Assembly: GCA_038251625.1 (NCBI GenBank)
Contig: JBBSBE010000001.1
Span: 1-64,000, forward strand
Direction: 5' to 3'
Length of the DNA: 64,000 bases
Source of the DNA: JBBQXK01 sp038251625
GTDB lineage: Bacteria > Pseudomonadota > Alphaproteobacteria > Rhodobacterales > Rhodobacteraceae
The position numbers and the translations under genes were made by a program. Positions 52,125-59,885 of the stretch are shown here, piece by piece. Numbering within the stretch: the stretch's first letter is position 1; the number at the start of each line of letters is the position of its first letter. The notes below the pieces were generated by a model. It saw nothing but the letters and a program-made list of their open reading frames with translations, ran no database searches and was not told the DNA's origin.

Positions 52125-52135
52125 AGGAGGTATCC

Positions 52136-53278
52136 ATGACGATCCACTGGTGCGGCACCGGGCTTTCCGCGATCCCCGGCCTCAGGCGTCTGATCGAGGC
52201 GGGCCACCCCGTGGTGGTGTGGAACCGCACGGTCGAAAAGGCGCGCGCGGAAGTGGGCGACATCGCCAGCGATATCCGCCCCTATTCGCTGAATGCCCTG
52301 ACGGACGCGCTGGCGCGGGGGGATGTAGTGGTGTCCATGCTGCCCGCAGACCAGCATGTGGCCATCGCCACCGCCTGCCTGCGGCGCGGGGCGCATTTCG
52401 TATCCTCTTCCTACATCGCGCCCGAGATGCGGGCGCTGGATGAGAAATTTCGCGTGGCGGGCCTTGCCTGCGTCAATGAGGTTGGGCTCGACCCCGGCAT
52501 CGACCATCTGATGGCGCATGACCTGGTCGCCGCCTACCGCGCTTCGGCGGCCTATGACGTTGGCAATGCGCTGTCGTTCACTTCGTACTGCGGGGGCATC
52601 CCGAAAGAGCCGAACGCGTTTCGCTACAAGTTCTCTTGGGCGCCTCTGGGGGTGTTGAAGGCGCTGCGCTCACCATCCCGGTCGATCCGGCATTTCACCG
52701 AACTGCGGGTGGCCCGGCCTTGGGATGCGATCAGCACCTATGACGCACCGCTGCCGGTGCCTGAAACGTTCGAAGTCTATCCCAACCGCGATTCCATTCC
52801 GTTCATCGCCGATTATCAATTCGACGAAAGCTGGAAGGTGCATGATTTCGTCCGTGGCACGATCCGTCTGAATGGCTGGGCCGACGCGTGGGCGCCGGTC
52901 TTCGCCGAGATTGAAGGGCTGAAAGGCCCCGAGGGCGACGCGCGGCTGGCCGAAATGGCGGCAGATTTCATGAAGAAGAACGCCTACGCCCCGGGCGAGC
53001 CGGACCGGGTGGTGCTGTTCGTCTCGCTGAAGGCAGAGCGTGACGGTGTGCCCGTCTTTCGCCGCACATGGGCGCTGGATGCCTGGGGCGATGCGCGGGG
53101 CACCGCGATGGCGCGGCTGGTATCGGTGCCCGTGGCGCTGGCGGTCGAGGCGGTGCTGTCGCGCGAGATCACGGTCGGCGTTCATGCCGCACCACATGAT
53201 CCGCGCCTTGTGGCGCGCTGGCTGGGCGAGGTTGGGCGGCTCGCGCAATATCTGGCGCGGGTGGATCATCTGGGATGA
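52136..53278 (+). CDS. Saccharopine dehydrogenase, glutamate-forming type (LYS9-like)
   Basis: A 380-residue enzyme of the saccharopine dehydrogenase C-terminal type. The NAD(P) fold begins IHWCGTGLSAIPGLRRLIEA. VNEVGLDPGIDHLMAHDLV is the family signature, and FTSYCGGIPKEPNAFRYKFS gives the 'GG.P.P......YKFSWSP' substrate block. It releases glutamate and aminoadipate semialdehyde. AAGGAGG six bases before ATG 52136 fixes the start, and a TTG in frame at 52121 is not needed. Together with 51075-52124 this is a two-gene version of what animals and plants carry as one bifunctional LKR/SDH-like activity. Confidence 0.87.
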   Translation: MTIHWCGTGLSAIPGLRRLIEAGHPVVVWNRTVEKARAEVGDIASDIRPYSLNALTDALARGDVVVSMLPADQHVAIATACLRRGAHFVSSSYIAPEMRALDEKFRVAGLACVNEVGLDPGIDHLMAHDLVAAYRASAAYDVGNALSFTSYCGGIPKEPNAFRYKFSWAPLGVLKALRSPSRSIRHFTELRVARPWDAISTYDAPLPVPETFEVYPNRDSIPFIADYQFDESWKVHDFVRGTIRLNGWADAWAPVFAEIEGLKGPEGDARLAEMAADFMKKNAYAPGEPDRVVLFVSLKAERDGVPVFRRTWALDAWGDARGTAMARLVSVPVALAVEAVLSREITVGVHAAPHDPRLVARWLGEVGRLAQYLARVDHLG

Positions 53279-53299
53279 TCGCAGGATTTGCCCCCTGTG

Positions 53300-54040
53300 T
53301 CAGGAGCGGGGGGCAAAGAGGCGGTAATAGGCCCAGTCGGGCAGGAACTGGCCAAGGCGGAAGAACCAGGAAAAGACGGTGGGAAAGCTTTTCTTGAATT
53401 CGTCGGTCAGCATCAGATCGAACATCGCGCGCGCGGCCTCTTCGGGTTCCATGAGGAAGGGCATCTTGAAATCGTTCTTTTCTGTCAGCCGCGTCCGGAT
53501 GAAACCGGGGTTGGCCACCTGCACCGTCACGCCCGATCCGCGCAAATCGCAGTAGAGCGATTCTGCCAGGGCCATCGTTCCTGCTTTCGAGGCGGCATAG
53601 CCGATGGCGCCCGGCAGCCCGCGAAAGGCGGAAAGCGACCCGGTGATCACCACATGCCCCCGGTCCCGCGCCACCATCGCGGGAAGCGCCGCCCCCACTA
53701 CGCGCATGGCGCCCAGAAAGTTGATGTTGGCCATGGATTCGGCCTTTTCGGCATCCCACTCCTGCGCCGTCATCGGCCAATAGACACCGGCCAGAAAGAC
53801 CACGCCGTCGATCTCACCCACTTCCGCAGCCGCAGCCTGCACCGATGCGGTGTCCGCCACATCGCACGTGACCGCGCGGGCCCGACCCGGCATGGTTGCC
53901 ACAGCCTCGGCCAGCCGGTCGGGCGAGCGGGCAGAGAGGATCACCTCTGCCCCCGCGCCCGACATCATGCGCGCGAGTGCGAGGCCCAACCCCTCGCTCG
54001 CCCCGACGAGCCAATAGCGCTTGCCTGCAAAATCTCTCAC
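53300..54040 (-). CDS. Short-chain dehydrogenase/reductase (last gene of RpoE-type operon)
   Basis: A 246-residue SDR. The cofactor loop is LVGASEGLGLAL, and the catalytic block has GSLSAFRG followed by YAASK (Ser/Tyr/Lys triad). NPGFIRTRLTEKNDF follows, as in classical SDRs. The start is GTG 54040, overlapping the TGA of the DUF3833 gene (GTGA). It is the last of five coupled genes (57884 to 53300) whose order matches an operon reported, as I recall, in the Rhodobacter sphaeroides RpoE regulon (RSP_1087-1091). Its substrate in the singlet-oxygen response is not known. Confidence 0.85.
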   Translation of the reverse strand: MRDFAGKRYWLVGASEGLGLALARMMSGAGAEVILSARSPDRLAEAVATMPGRARAVTCDVADTASVQAAAAEVGEIDGVVFLAGVYWPMTAQEWDAEKAESMANINFLGAMRVVGAALPAMVARDRGHVVITGSLSAFRGLPGAIGYAASKAGTMALAESLYCDLRGSGVTVQVANPGFIRTRLTEKNDFKMPFLMEPEEAARAMFDLMLTDEFKKSFPTVFSWFFRLGQFLPDWAYYRLFAPRS

Positions 54041-54603
54041 GCGATCCCCTCCTTCGGGCGCATCGTGGCCACCAGTTCGGCAACCTTGATGCCGAATTTG
54101 CGAAACTGGCTGCGGTTCATGATGGCGCCGTTTTCCATGAGGTACATCCAGTCCGTCACATCCAGAACGTGCCCGCCCGCATCGTCCGCAAGTTTTATGC
54201 GATAGCGCAGAACCACGCCCGGCCCTTCCGCCTGACCCGACCCCACGCCCACGACATCGGGCGCTTCCGCCCGGATCGCGCCGTCATTGCCAAGGCTCAG
54301 CGTCCAGCAGCGTTCCTGCACCGATCCGCTGTCATAACGAAAGACCTCGCGCAGGGTTCCTGTGTTCCCCTCCCAATCGCCCTGCATGTCCGCCACAAAG
54401 CGCGAGGCGACGCGGCCCGTGGGGCCGTAGATCACCCCTTCGCATTGGATCGGCCCGGCCAGATGCTTGCGCAGGTCGAACGTCGGGCCTTTGCCGGCAA
54501 GATCGGCAGAGGTCTGGCTGCGAAAGGTCATGGTGCGGGCATGCAGCATCACGATGCCAAGCATCAGGACCATGCCGAGGATCAGCGTCAAGATGGGGGT
54601 CAA
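54037..54603 (-). CDS. DUF3833 family protein
   Basis: A 188-residue protein with one N-terminal hydrophobic helix (ILTLILGMVLMLGIVMLHA), so probably anchored in the inner membrane with the rest in the periplasm. DLRKHLAGPIQCEGVIYGP and RFVADMQGDWEGNTGTLREV are DUF3833 blocks; function unknown. The start is TTG 54603, supported by GGAGG nine bases upstream and a position just after the stop of the MFS gene; the frame is open to 54651 inside that gene. A later internal ATG would lose part of the helix. Member of the RpoE-type operon. Confidence 0.8.
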   Translation of the reverse strand: MTPILTLILGMVLMLGIVMLHARTMTFRSQTSADLAGKGPTFDLRKHLAGPIQCEGVIYGPTGRVASRFVADMQGDWEGNTGTLREVFRYDSGSVQERCWTLSLGNDGAIRAEAPDVVGVGSGQAEGPGVVLRYRIKLADDAGGHVLDVTDWMYLMENGAIMNRSQFRKFGIKVAELVATMRPKEGIA

Positions 54604-54607
54604 GGCG

Positions 54608-55849
54608 TCATGCCTCCGGGACAGGGGTTGCCAGCAAGAGGGCGATGGCAACCAGTTTCAGGGCGCAGGGAAGGGCTGCGTAGAGAAGTGACAAGAGAAA
54701 AAGGGCATTTTCGGGGTTTTCTGCACCTGCCGTAAAGCCGCTCGCGGCCAGTGCAGGGAAAAGGGCGGCAGCCGCGAAAGCGAGGGTGATCTTGGAGGCA
54801 AAGGACCACAGGCCGAAAGCCACAGCCTCGCCCCCGAAGCGCGCGGACAGGTGGCGGGCAAAGATGGCAGGGAGCAGCACCATGTCAGCGCCAAGGGCGG
54901 CACCCGACGCAGCGCAGATCAGGGCAAAGGCGGCCACATCGCCCGCGCCCAGCGTCAGTGCAAAGAGGAAGGCCGCGATGGCCAGCGACATGCCCGCCAA
55001 TAGCACGCGTTTTGGGCCAAAGCGCGTGGCAGCGCGGCTCCACACCGGGGTGGAGGCGGCAGCGGCAAGGAAGAAAAGCAGAAGGAGCGGGCCTTCGAGG
55101 CCGGGTGCTGCAAGGCGGCTTTCGACGAAGAACAGGAAGAGGGTGGATGTCACGGCCACGGGCGCCGCGTTCACCAGCGCCAGCACCAAAAGGCGCCGCG
55201 CCATCGGGTCGGCCAGCACAAGGTGCAGGCTTGGCGCCTGCTCGATCGGCGCCGCGCGCCATTCGCCGCGCATGGCAAGGGTGGCCACAAGCGCCAGCGC
55301 TGCAAACCCGGCGGCGAAAAGCGCGAAGGGCCGGTCCGTCACCCCCGCCAGCGCCACAGGGGCCACGGCAGCCACCGATATGCCAAGAAGCGAGCCGCCC
55401 TCGCGCCATCCGGCAAGGCGCAGGTGCCCCGCATCGCCCAGACTGCGCGCCTTTTGCACGCCTTGGGCATAAAAGCAGATCGTCAGAAACGAAAAGGCGG
55501 AAAAGAGGCCGGTCAGCGTCAGCGCAAACCATGCCAGCGGGGCCATCGGAGCGGGTACGGCAAAGAGGCCGAGCATGGATACGGCCATCAGCGCAGCAGC
55601 CCCTGCCACCATTGCCTGACGGTGTGCCCGGCCCCGTTCGGCCAGCCATCCGAGCGCCGGATCCTGCACCATATCGAAAAGCCGCAAGCCGAAGAGAACA
55701 AGGCCAAGCGTCGTCAGGCTGACGCCGTAGGTATCGACAAAGAACTTAGGTGCGTGGATGTAGATGGGCAGCCCCGCGCTGGCGATGAGGGCCGCAAAGA
55801 GCGACCAGGCAGGCAGCCGGTTCGAGGCGACCATCGGCAGCGCCGTCAT
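54608..55849 (-). CDS. MFS transporter, GPH-like (glycoside-pentoside-hexuronide:cation symporter type)
   Basis: A 413-residue inner-membrane transporter with 11-12 hydrophobic segments. VVDxx-like GPH features are seen in KFFVDTYGVSLTTLGLVLFG, LRLFDMVQDPALGWLAERG (the 'D..WD...DP..G' block near TM2) and SFLTICFYAQGVQKARSLGD. It starts with an ATG overlapping the stop of the DUF1365 gene (ATGA). In the operon it is flanked by lipid/oxidation-related proteins rather than sugar genes, so its cargo may not be a sugar. Confidence 0.82.
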   Translation of the reverse strand: MTALPMVASNRLPAWSLFAALIASAGLPIYIHAPKFFVDTYGVSLTTLGLVLFGLRLFDMVQDPALGWLAERGRAHRQAMVAGAAALMAVSMLGLFAVPAPMAPLAWFALTLTGLFSAFSFLTICFYAQGVQKARSLGDAGHLRLAGWREGGSLLGISVAAVAPVALAGVTDRPFALFAAGFAALALVATLAMRGEWRAAPIEQAPSLHLVLADPMARRLLVLALVNAAPVAVTSTLFLFFVESRLAAPGLEGPLLLLFFLAAAASTPVWSRAATRFGPKRVLLAGMSLAIAAFLFALTLGAGDVAAFALICAASGAALGADMVLLPAIFARHLSARFGGEAVAFGLWSFASKITLAFAAAALFPALAASGFTAGAENPENALFLLSLLYAALPCALKLVAIALLLATPVPEA

Positions 55850-56598
55850 CGCGTCACCTCATCCACCGGGGGCACGGGACGGTTGCGATAGCGCGCACCC
55901 TTCAGCGCCAGCCGCAATGCCTGCCAGTGGATCAGCGCCAGCACACGGCGCGAGCCGAAGGGGCGGCGCAGGCAAGCCGACAGGATGCCGCGCGTACTGA
56001 GCGCCCGACGCGGGCCGATGAGATTGGTAAAAACCCCGCCTTCCCCATTCGTGTGGTCGATCCAGACCCCGATCCTTTCGGGCCGGATGTCGAACCGGAA
56101 CCGGTACGTCCCGCCAATGGGTTGGAACGGCGAGACGTGGAATACCTTGCGCGCGTCCAGCGTATCCTCGGGCCGGATCGGGGCTAGATCCTCGCGGTGG
56201 CAAAGGTAGGAATGGCGGTCACCGAAAGTGTTGGAAACCTCGGCAATGGCGACCCGCAGGGCGCCATCCGCATCGTGGCACAGCCAGAACGAGACCGGAT
56301 TGAACACATGGCCCAACACGCGGGGCTGAGCCAACAGCAGGATACGCGCAGCGCCCGGCAGGCCATGCGCCGCCAACACCTCGCGCGCCCATTCCGCACC
56401 GCGCCCAGCCTTGGGCGCACCGCCGTGATCGCAGTCATGGACGGAAAGCAGGTTCCAGCGGTTGCGGGAAAAGAACGGGCGCGGCGTCGCCGTTTCGGGA
56501 TCAAGCAGCAGGTAATCCACGCCATAGCGAAAGCTGTTGGCCACCGCCCCCTTTCGCCCGTGAAAGGTCTCGCCCGCGATATGATCGACCGTGCTCAC
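55846..56598 (-). CDS. DUF1365 family protein
   Basis: A 250-residue cytosolic protein. FHGRKGAVANSFRYGVDYLL is the DUF1365 start ('H.R..P..H.F.Y....'). VLGHVFNPVSFWLCHDADG and VSNTFGDRHSYLC are further family blocks, followed by FHVSPFQPIGGTYRF. The family regularly occurs beside FAD oxidoreductases and cyclopropane-fatty-acid synthase genes and is suspected to act on fatty acyl chains. The start is GTG 56598, overlapping the FAD gene stop (GTGA); the longer open frame to 56700 lies inside that gene. Confidence 0.87.
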   Translation of the reverse strand: MSTVDHIAGETFHGRKGAVANSFRYGVDYLLLDPETATPRPFFSRNRWNLLSVHDCDHGGAPKAGRGAEWAREVLAAHGLPGAARILLLAQPRVLGHVFNPVSFWLCHDADGALRVAIAEVSNTFGDRHSYLCHREDLAPIRPEDTLDARKVFHVSPFQPIGGTYRFRFDIRPERIGVWIDHTNGEGGVFTNLIGPRRALSTRGILSACLRRPFGSRRVLALIHWQALRLALKGARYRNRPVPPVDEVTR

Positions 56599-57884
56599 GC
56601 GGCGATCCGGGCCTTGGCGCGCATCGCCTCGACCACATCGACGGCGCTGGCAAACCCATCTTCGTGAAATCCGTCCCGCATCCACGCCCCGCAGAACCAT
56701 GTGGCGTGGCCCCCGTTCATTGCGCGGATCTGGGCACGTCCCGCCTCGGCGGCCAGATCGTAGACCGGGTGGCGGAAGCTCACCACATCGTGGATCAACT
56801 CGGGCCGGATCGGGCGGTTGGTGTTGAGCGTGACAAACAGCGGATCGTCCATCGGGATGGGCTGCAGCGAATTCATCCAGTAGGTGAGGTCGATGCGTTC
56901 GGGTCTTGGCCCCGTCCCCTCGACATAGTTCCAGCTTGCCCAGGCGGCGCGACGGCGCGGCATCAGGCTGGCATCGGCGTGCAGCACGGCCTCATTCGGC
57001 TGGTAGCGCACCGATGACAGGGCCGCGCGCTCTTGCGGGGTGGGATCGGCCAGCATGGACAGGGTATCGTCGGAATGGGTGGCAAAGACCACCTCGTCAA
57101 ACGCTTCCCATTCCCCGCCTTGCGCCCGCACGAACGCCCCGCCCTCTGCACGCCGCACGCCAGCCACGGGTGCGCCAAGCCGAAGATCAACGCTTTCAGC
57201 CACCAAAGCCGCCTGCAGGCGCTTCACATATTCGACCGATCCACCCCGCACGGTGTGCCACTGATGCTGGCCGGTATGCGACAGGAGGGCGTGATTCTCG
57301 AAAAACCGGATCATCGCCTGCGCCGGAAAATCGAGGATACCCTGCGACGGGGTCGACCAGATCGCACCCGACAGGGGCAGGATGAAATAGTCGCGAAACC
57401 ACGCCCCCGTGCCGAGATCGCGCAGAAATTCGCCAATGGTCAGACCGGGGTTTTCTGTGGCCTGCAGTGCCCGGGCATTGAAGCGGAAGATATCGCGCAA
57501 CATGCCCAGATAGCGCGGGTTTGCGATGTTGCGGCGCTGGGCAAAGACCGCGTTCAGGTTCTTCAGGCCGTATTCCAGCCGCCCCCCCGCGATGGATGCG
57601 CCAAAGCTCATGTCCGACAGCGCGGTGGGCACGCCAAGATCGTCGAAAAGGCGGACGAGATGCGGATAGTTCACGTGGTTGTAGACGATGAAACCGGTAT
57701 CGACAGGCTGGTCGCCCCGCTTGCCCGCCAGGACCGTCCGCGCATGCCCGCCCAGCCGCCGTTCTGCCTCATACAGCACCACCGCATGGTCGCGCGCCAG
57801 AAGATGCGCAGCCGCCATGCCAGAGATTCCTCCGCCGATGACAGCGATACGGCGCGGGGTAGAACCAGCAACTTCGAAAGGCAT
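56595..57884 (-). CDS. FAD-dependent oxidoreductase (amine-oxidase/desaturase-like fold), first gene of RpoE-type operon
   Basis: A 429-residue flavoprotein. The dinucleotide loop IAVIGGGISGMAAAHLLAR is followed by YEAERRLGGHARTV, the typical 'E....GG..R' second motif. GQHQWHTVRGGSVEYVKRL and SDDTLSMLADPTPQE are shared with the oxidoreductases that travel with DUF1365. Probably acts on membrane lipids or carotenoid-like substrates. ATG 57884 has AGGAAA seven bases upstream and lies about 20 bases downstream of the expected start of a TGATCC-N18-TAAAAA promoter. Codons upstream of 57884 are inside that promoter, which excludes the longer open frame to 57974. Confidence 0.88.
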   Translation of the reverse strand: MPFEVAGSTPRRIAVIGGGISGMAAAHLLARDHAVVLYEAERRLGGHARTVLAGKRGDQPVDTGFIVYNHVNYPHLVRLFDDLGVPTALSDMSFGASIAGGRLEYGLKNLNAVFAQRRNIANPRYLGMLRDIFRFNARALQATENPGLTIGEFLRDLGTGAWFRDYFILPLSGAIWSTPSQGILDFPAQAMIRFFENHALLSHTGQHQWHTVRGGSVEYVKRLQAALVAESVDLRLGAPVAGVRRAEGGAFVRAQGGEWEAFDEVVFATHSDDTLSMLADPTPQERAALSSVRYQPNEAVLHADASLMPRRRAAWASWNYVEGTGPRPERIDLTYWMNSLQPIPMDDPLFVTLNTNRPIRPELIHDVVSFRHPVYDLAAEAGRAQIRAMNGGHATWFCGAWMRDGFHEDGFASAVDVVEAMRAKARIAA

Positions 57885-57909
57885 TGTCGATTTCCTGTTT
57901 TTGTCTGGT

Positions 57910-57939
57910 TTTTTACGGCGCCGAGCTGTGTCTGGATCA
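57910..57939 (-). promoter_or_regulatory. Leftward RpoE-type promoter (TGATCC-N18-TAAAAA)
   Basis: On the minus strand TGATCC is at 57939-57934 and TAAAAA at 57915-57910, exactly 18 bases apart. The -35 word equals that of Rhodobacter sphaeroides RpoE promoters as I know them. The start codon of the five-gene operon is 26 bases beyond the -10. Confidence 0.72.
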
Positions 57940-58012
57940 CTGACACTTTTATTGTCCGATTTTTCTGACACCACCTCTTGACGATCCGTTTCGATGCTTC
58001 ATCTCGCCCCAG

Positions 58013-58042
58013 TGATCCGACTGCGGGCCAGCATCGTAGAAT
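58013..58042 (+). promoter_or_regulatory. Rightward RpoE-type promoter (TGATCC-N18-TAGAAT)
   Basis: TGATCC at 58013-58018 is followed, after exactly 18 bases, by TAGAAT at 58037-58042. It has the same geometry as the divergent promoter 74 bases away, and would drive rpoE-chrR with a leader of roughly 95 bases. It implies sigma-factor autoregulation. Confidence 0.72.
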
Positions 58043-58145
58043 GATCATGATGTTCGAAGCCAATCTGGGCGATAAATGGGATGCACCGTCTTCGGGGCCG
58101 CCATATGGTGCGACCTTCCTTGAAACGGGCAAGCATCAGGACGCC

Positions 58146-58691
58146 ATGGTTGTGACAACGGAAGAGACGGATTGGGCGGCGCTTCTGATGCGTGTGCGCG
58201 ATAGGCAGGACAGGGTGGCCTTTGCGGCGCTCTTTCGGCATTTCGCACCGCGGATCAAGGGCTTTCTGATCAAGTCCGGAGCCAGTCCTTCGCTGGCCGA
58301 GGAATGTGCGCAAGAGGTCATGGCGGTGCTGTGGCAGAAGGCACATCTTTTTGATCCCGCGCGGGCATCGGTGGCGACTTGGGTCTTCACCATCGCGCGG
58401 AACCGCCGGATCGATGCCTTGCGCAAATCGCGCAGGCCAGAGCCGGAAGACCTGCCTTGGGGGCCGGAGCCTGAACCCGATCAGGCCGAGGCGCTCGAGA
58501 TGCAACAAGAGACTGAACGGCTGGGCGAAGCACTTGCCCGGTTGCCCGAAAAACAGCGCACGCTGATCGAACGGGCCTATTTCGGCGACCTCTCGCACAG
58601 CGAGATCGCAGCCGAGACGGGCCTTCCCTTGGGAACGATCAAGTCGCGCATTCGCCTGGCGCTTGACCGTTTGCGCCACCACATGAGTTGA
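58146..58691 (+). CDS. rpoE: RNA polymerase ECF sigma factor RpoE (singlet-oxygen type, ECF11-like)
   Basis: A 181-residue sigma factor. Region 2 contains FAALFRHFAPRIKGFLIKSG and AEECAQEVMAVLWQKAHLFD, then ASVATWVFTIARNRRIDALRK, the strongly conserved core of Rhodobacter RpoE. Region 4 has LPEKQRTLIERAYFGDLSHS and LPLGTIKSRIRLALDRLR. It directs transcription of the singlet-oxygen stress regulon. The open frame begins at a TTG at 57978, but the promoter at 58013-58042 lies within that stretch, so ATG 58146 (AGGA seven bases upstream) is taken as start. Twelve bases separate it from chrR. Confidence 0.9.
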   Translation: MVVTTEETDWAALLMRVRDRQDRVAFAALFRHFAPRIKGFLIKSGASPSLAEECAQEVMAVLWQKAHLFDPARASVATWVFTIARNRRIDALRKSRRPEPEDLPWGPEPEPDQAEALEMQQETERLGEALARLPEKQRTLIERAYFGDLSHSEIAAETGLPLGTIKSRIRLALDRLRHHMS

Positions 58692-58703
58692 AAGCTGCTT
58701 AGA

Positions 58704-59348
58704 ATGACCATCCGCCACCATCTGTCCGATCCCATCCTGCTGTCTTACTCGGCAGGCGAGTTGCCCGAGGCGTTCAGCCTGGTCGTCGCCACGCATCTTT
58801 CCATGTGTGACGAATGCCGGGCGCGGGCCGGCGCTTTTGACGCCATCGGCGGGAACGTGATCGAGCATTGCATGGCAGAGATGGCCGACAGCGCGATGGA
58901 TGCCGCGATGGCGCGGATCACCGGCCTGCCCGTCGGCGCGAAGCCCGCCATTGCCCCTCGCGGCGATGCCGGTCTGCCAGGGCCTTTGGTAGATTATATC
59001 GGCGGTGGTCTGGAGTCCGTGAAATGGCGTTCGCTCGGGATGGGTGTGCGCCATGCCGTGCTGCCGACCGAAAAGGGCGCGACGGCGCGGCTTCTCTATA
59101 TTCCGGCCGGGCAGGCGATGCCCGATCACGGGCATGGCGGCACCGAACTGACGCTGGTGCTGCGGGGGGCGTTTATGGACGGCGACGCGCGGTTTGCGGC
59201 GGGCGATCTGGAGATTGCGGACGAAAGCACCAACCATACGCCGGTAGCGGACGCCGGGGATGATTGCATCTGCCTTGTGGCTGCCGATGCCAAGCTGCGA
59301 TTCTCTGGCCTGATCCCGCGCCTGGCGCAGCCTTTCTTTCGCATCTGA
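58704..59348 (+). CDS. chrR: Anti-sigma factor ChrR (zinc anti-sigma domain plus cupin)
   Basis: A 214-residue protein that holds RpoE inactive until singlet oxygen is present. The N-terminal zinc anti-sigma domain has His6, His31, Cys35 and Cys38 (HLSMCDEC), the same positions as the ligands described for R. sphaeroides ChrR. The C-terminal cupin domain has His142, His144, Glu148 (DHGHGGTELTLVLRG) and His178, matching the second metal site that is needed for the response. Every known metal ligand is therefore conserved, so a working singlet-oxygen sensor is likely. It converges with the hutD-family gene with six bases between. Confidence 0.93.
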   Translation: MTIRHHLSDPILLSYSAGELPEAFSLVVATHLSMCDECRARAGAFDAIGGNVIEHCMAEMADSAMDAAMARITGLPVGAKPAIAPRGDAGLPGPLVDYIGGGLESVKWRSLGMGVRHAVLPTEKGATARLLYIPAGQAMPDHGHGGTELTLVLRGAFMDGDARFAAGDLEIADESTNHTPVADAGDDCICLVAADAKLRFSGLIPRLAQPFFRI

Positions 59349-59354
59349 GGCCGT

Positions 59355-59885
59355 TCAGACGTCAAGAGAAACGGCGATCAGCGGCGTATCGCCGCGGAAC
59401 ATGACCGCGCCCTGCGTAAGCAAAAGATCAAAGGATGCCAAGCGCATCACGCCACCATTGACGGTGGCGATCCCCGCGAATGGTGCAAAGAGCGCGACAG
59501 TATCGCCGCGAACCTGCGCCGCATCAGCCGCCCGAACCTCGACGCCAACCTGCCCCCGCGCCACCATCACGTTGAAATCGCGGCTGGGGGCGGTCACCCC
59601 TTCGGCCTCGACCGCAAAATCACCCGCAAAGACGATGGGCTGCATCGGGTCAGCCCTGAGGCGCAACCCCTCGCCCACCAGATCGAAGCCTGGCCCGTCG
59701 ATCACAGTCAGGCTGCGATCAATATCGGGAAAGCGCGAAAAGGGGCCATTTTCGGCCACCGTCGCCACCGAAAGCCGCCAGAGCATTCCCTGCGGACGGT
59801 CATGGCGAAAGAGTTCCAGTGTCTCTCCCCGGCCATTTGCCCAAGGCTGCACCTTGTAGTCTTTCTGGGTCAGGTGGCGGATCAT
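59355..59885 (-). CDS. HutD/Ves family protein
   Basis: A 176-residue single-domain cupin-like protein. PWANGRGETLELFRHD and LWRLSVATVAENGPFSRFPD are the HutD N-terminal blocks ('W.NG.G.T.E' and 'WR.S.A.V...GPFS.FPG.DR'), and LTVIDGPGFDLVGEG follows. HutD is often near histidine-utilisation genes, but none is visible here; its biochemical role is unsettled. The start overlaps the stop of rmuC (ATGA), so it is made from the mutL-rmuC transcript. Confidence 0.87.
   Translation of the reverse strand: MIRHLTQKDYKVQPWANGRGETLELFRHDRPQGMLWRLSVATVAENGPFSRFPDIDRSLTVIDGPGFDLVGEGLRLRADPMQPIVFAGDFAVEAEGVTAPSRDFNVMVARGQVGVEVRAADAAQVRGDTVALFAPFAGIATVNGGVMRLASFDLLLTQGAVMFRGDTPLIAVSLDV

Noticed and set aside
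57978..58145. N-terminal extension of RpoE from a TTG start
   Set aside because: It would overlap the proposed promoter; conserved RpoE similarity begins near ATG 58146.
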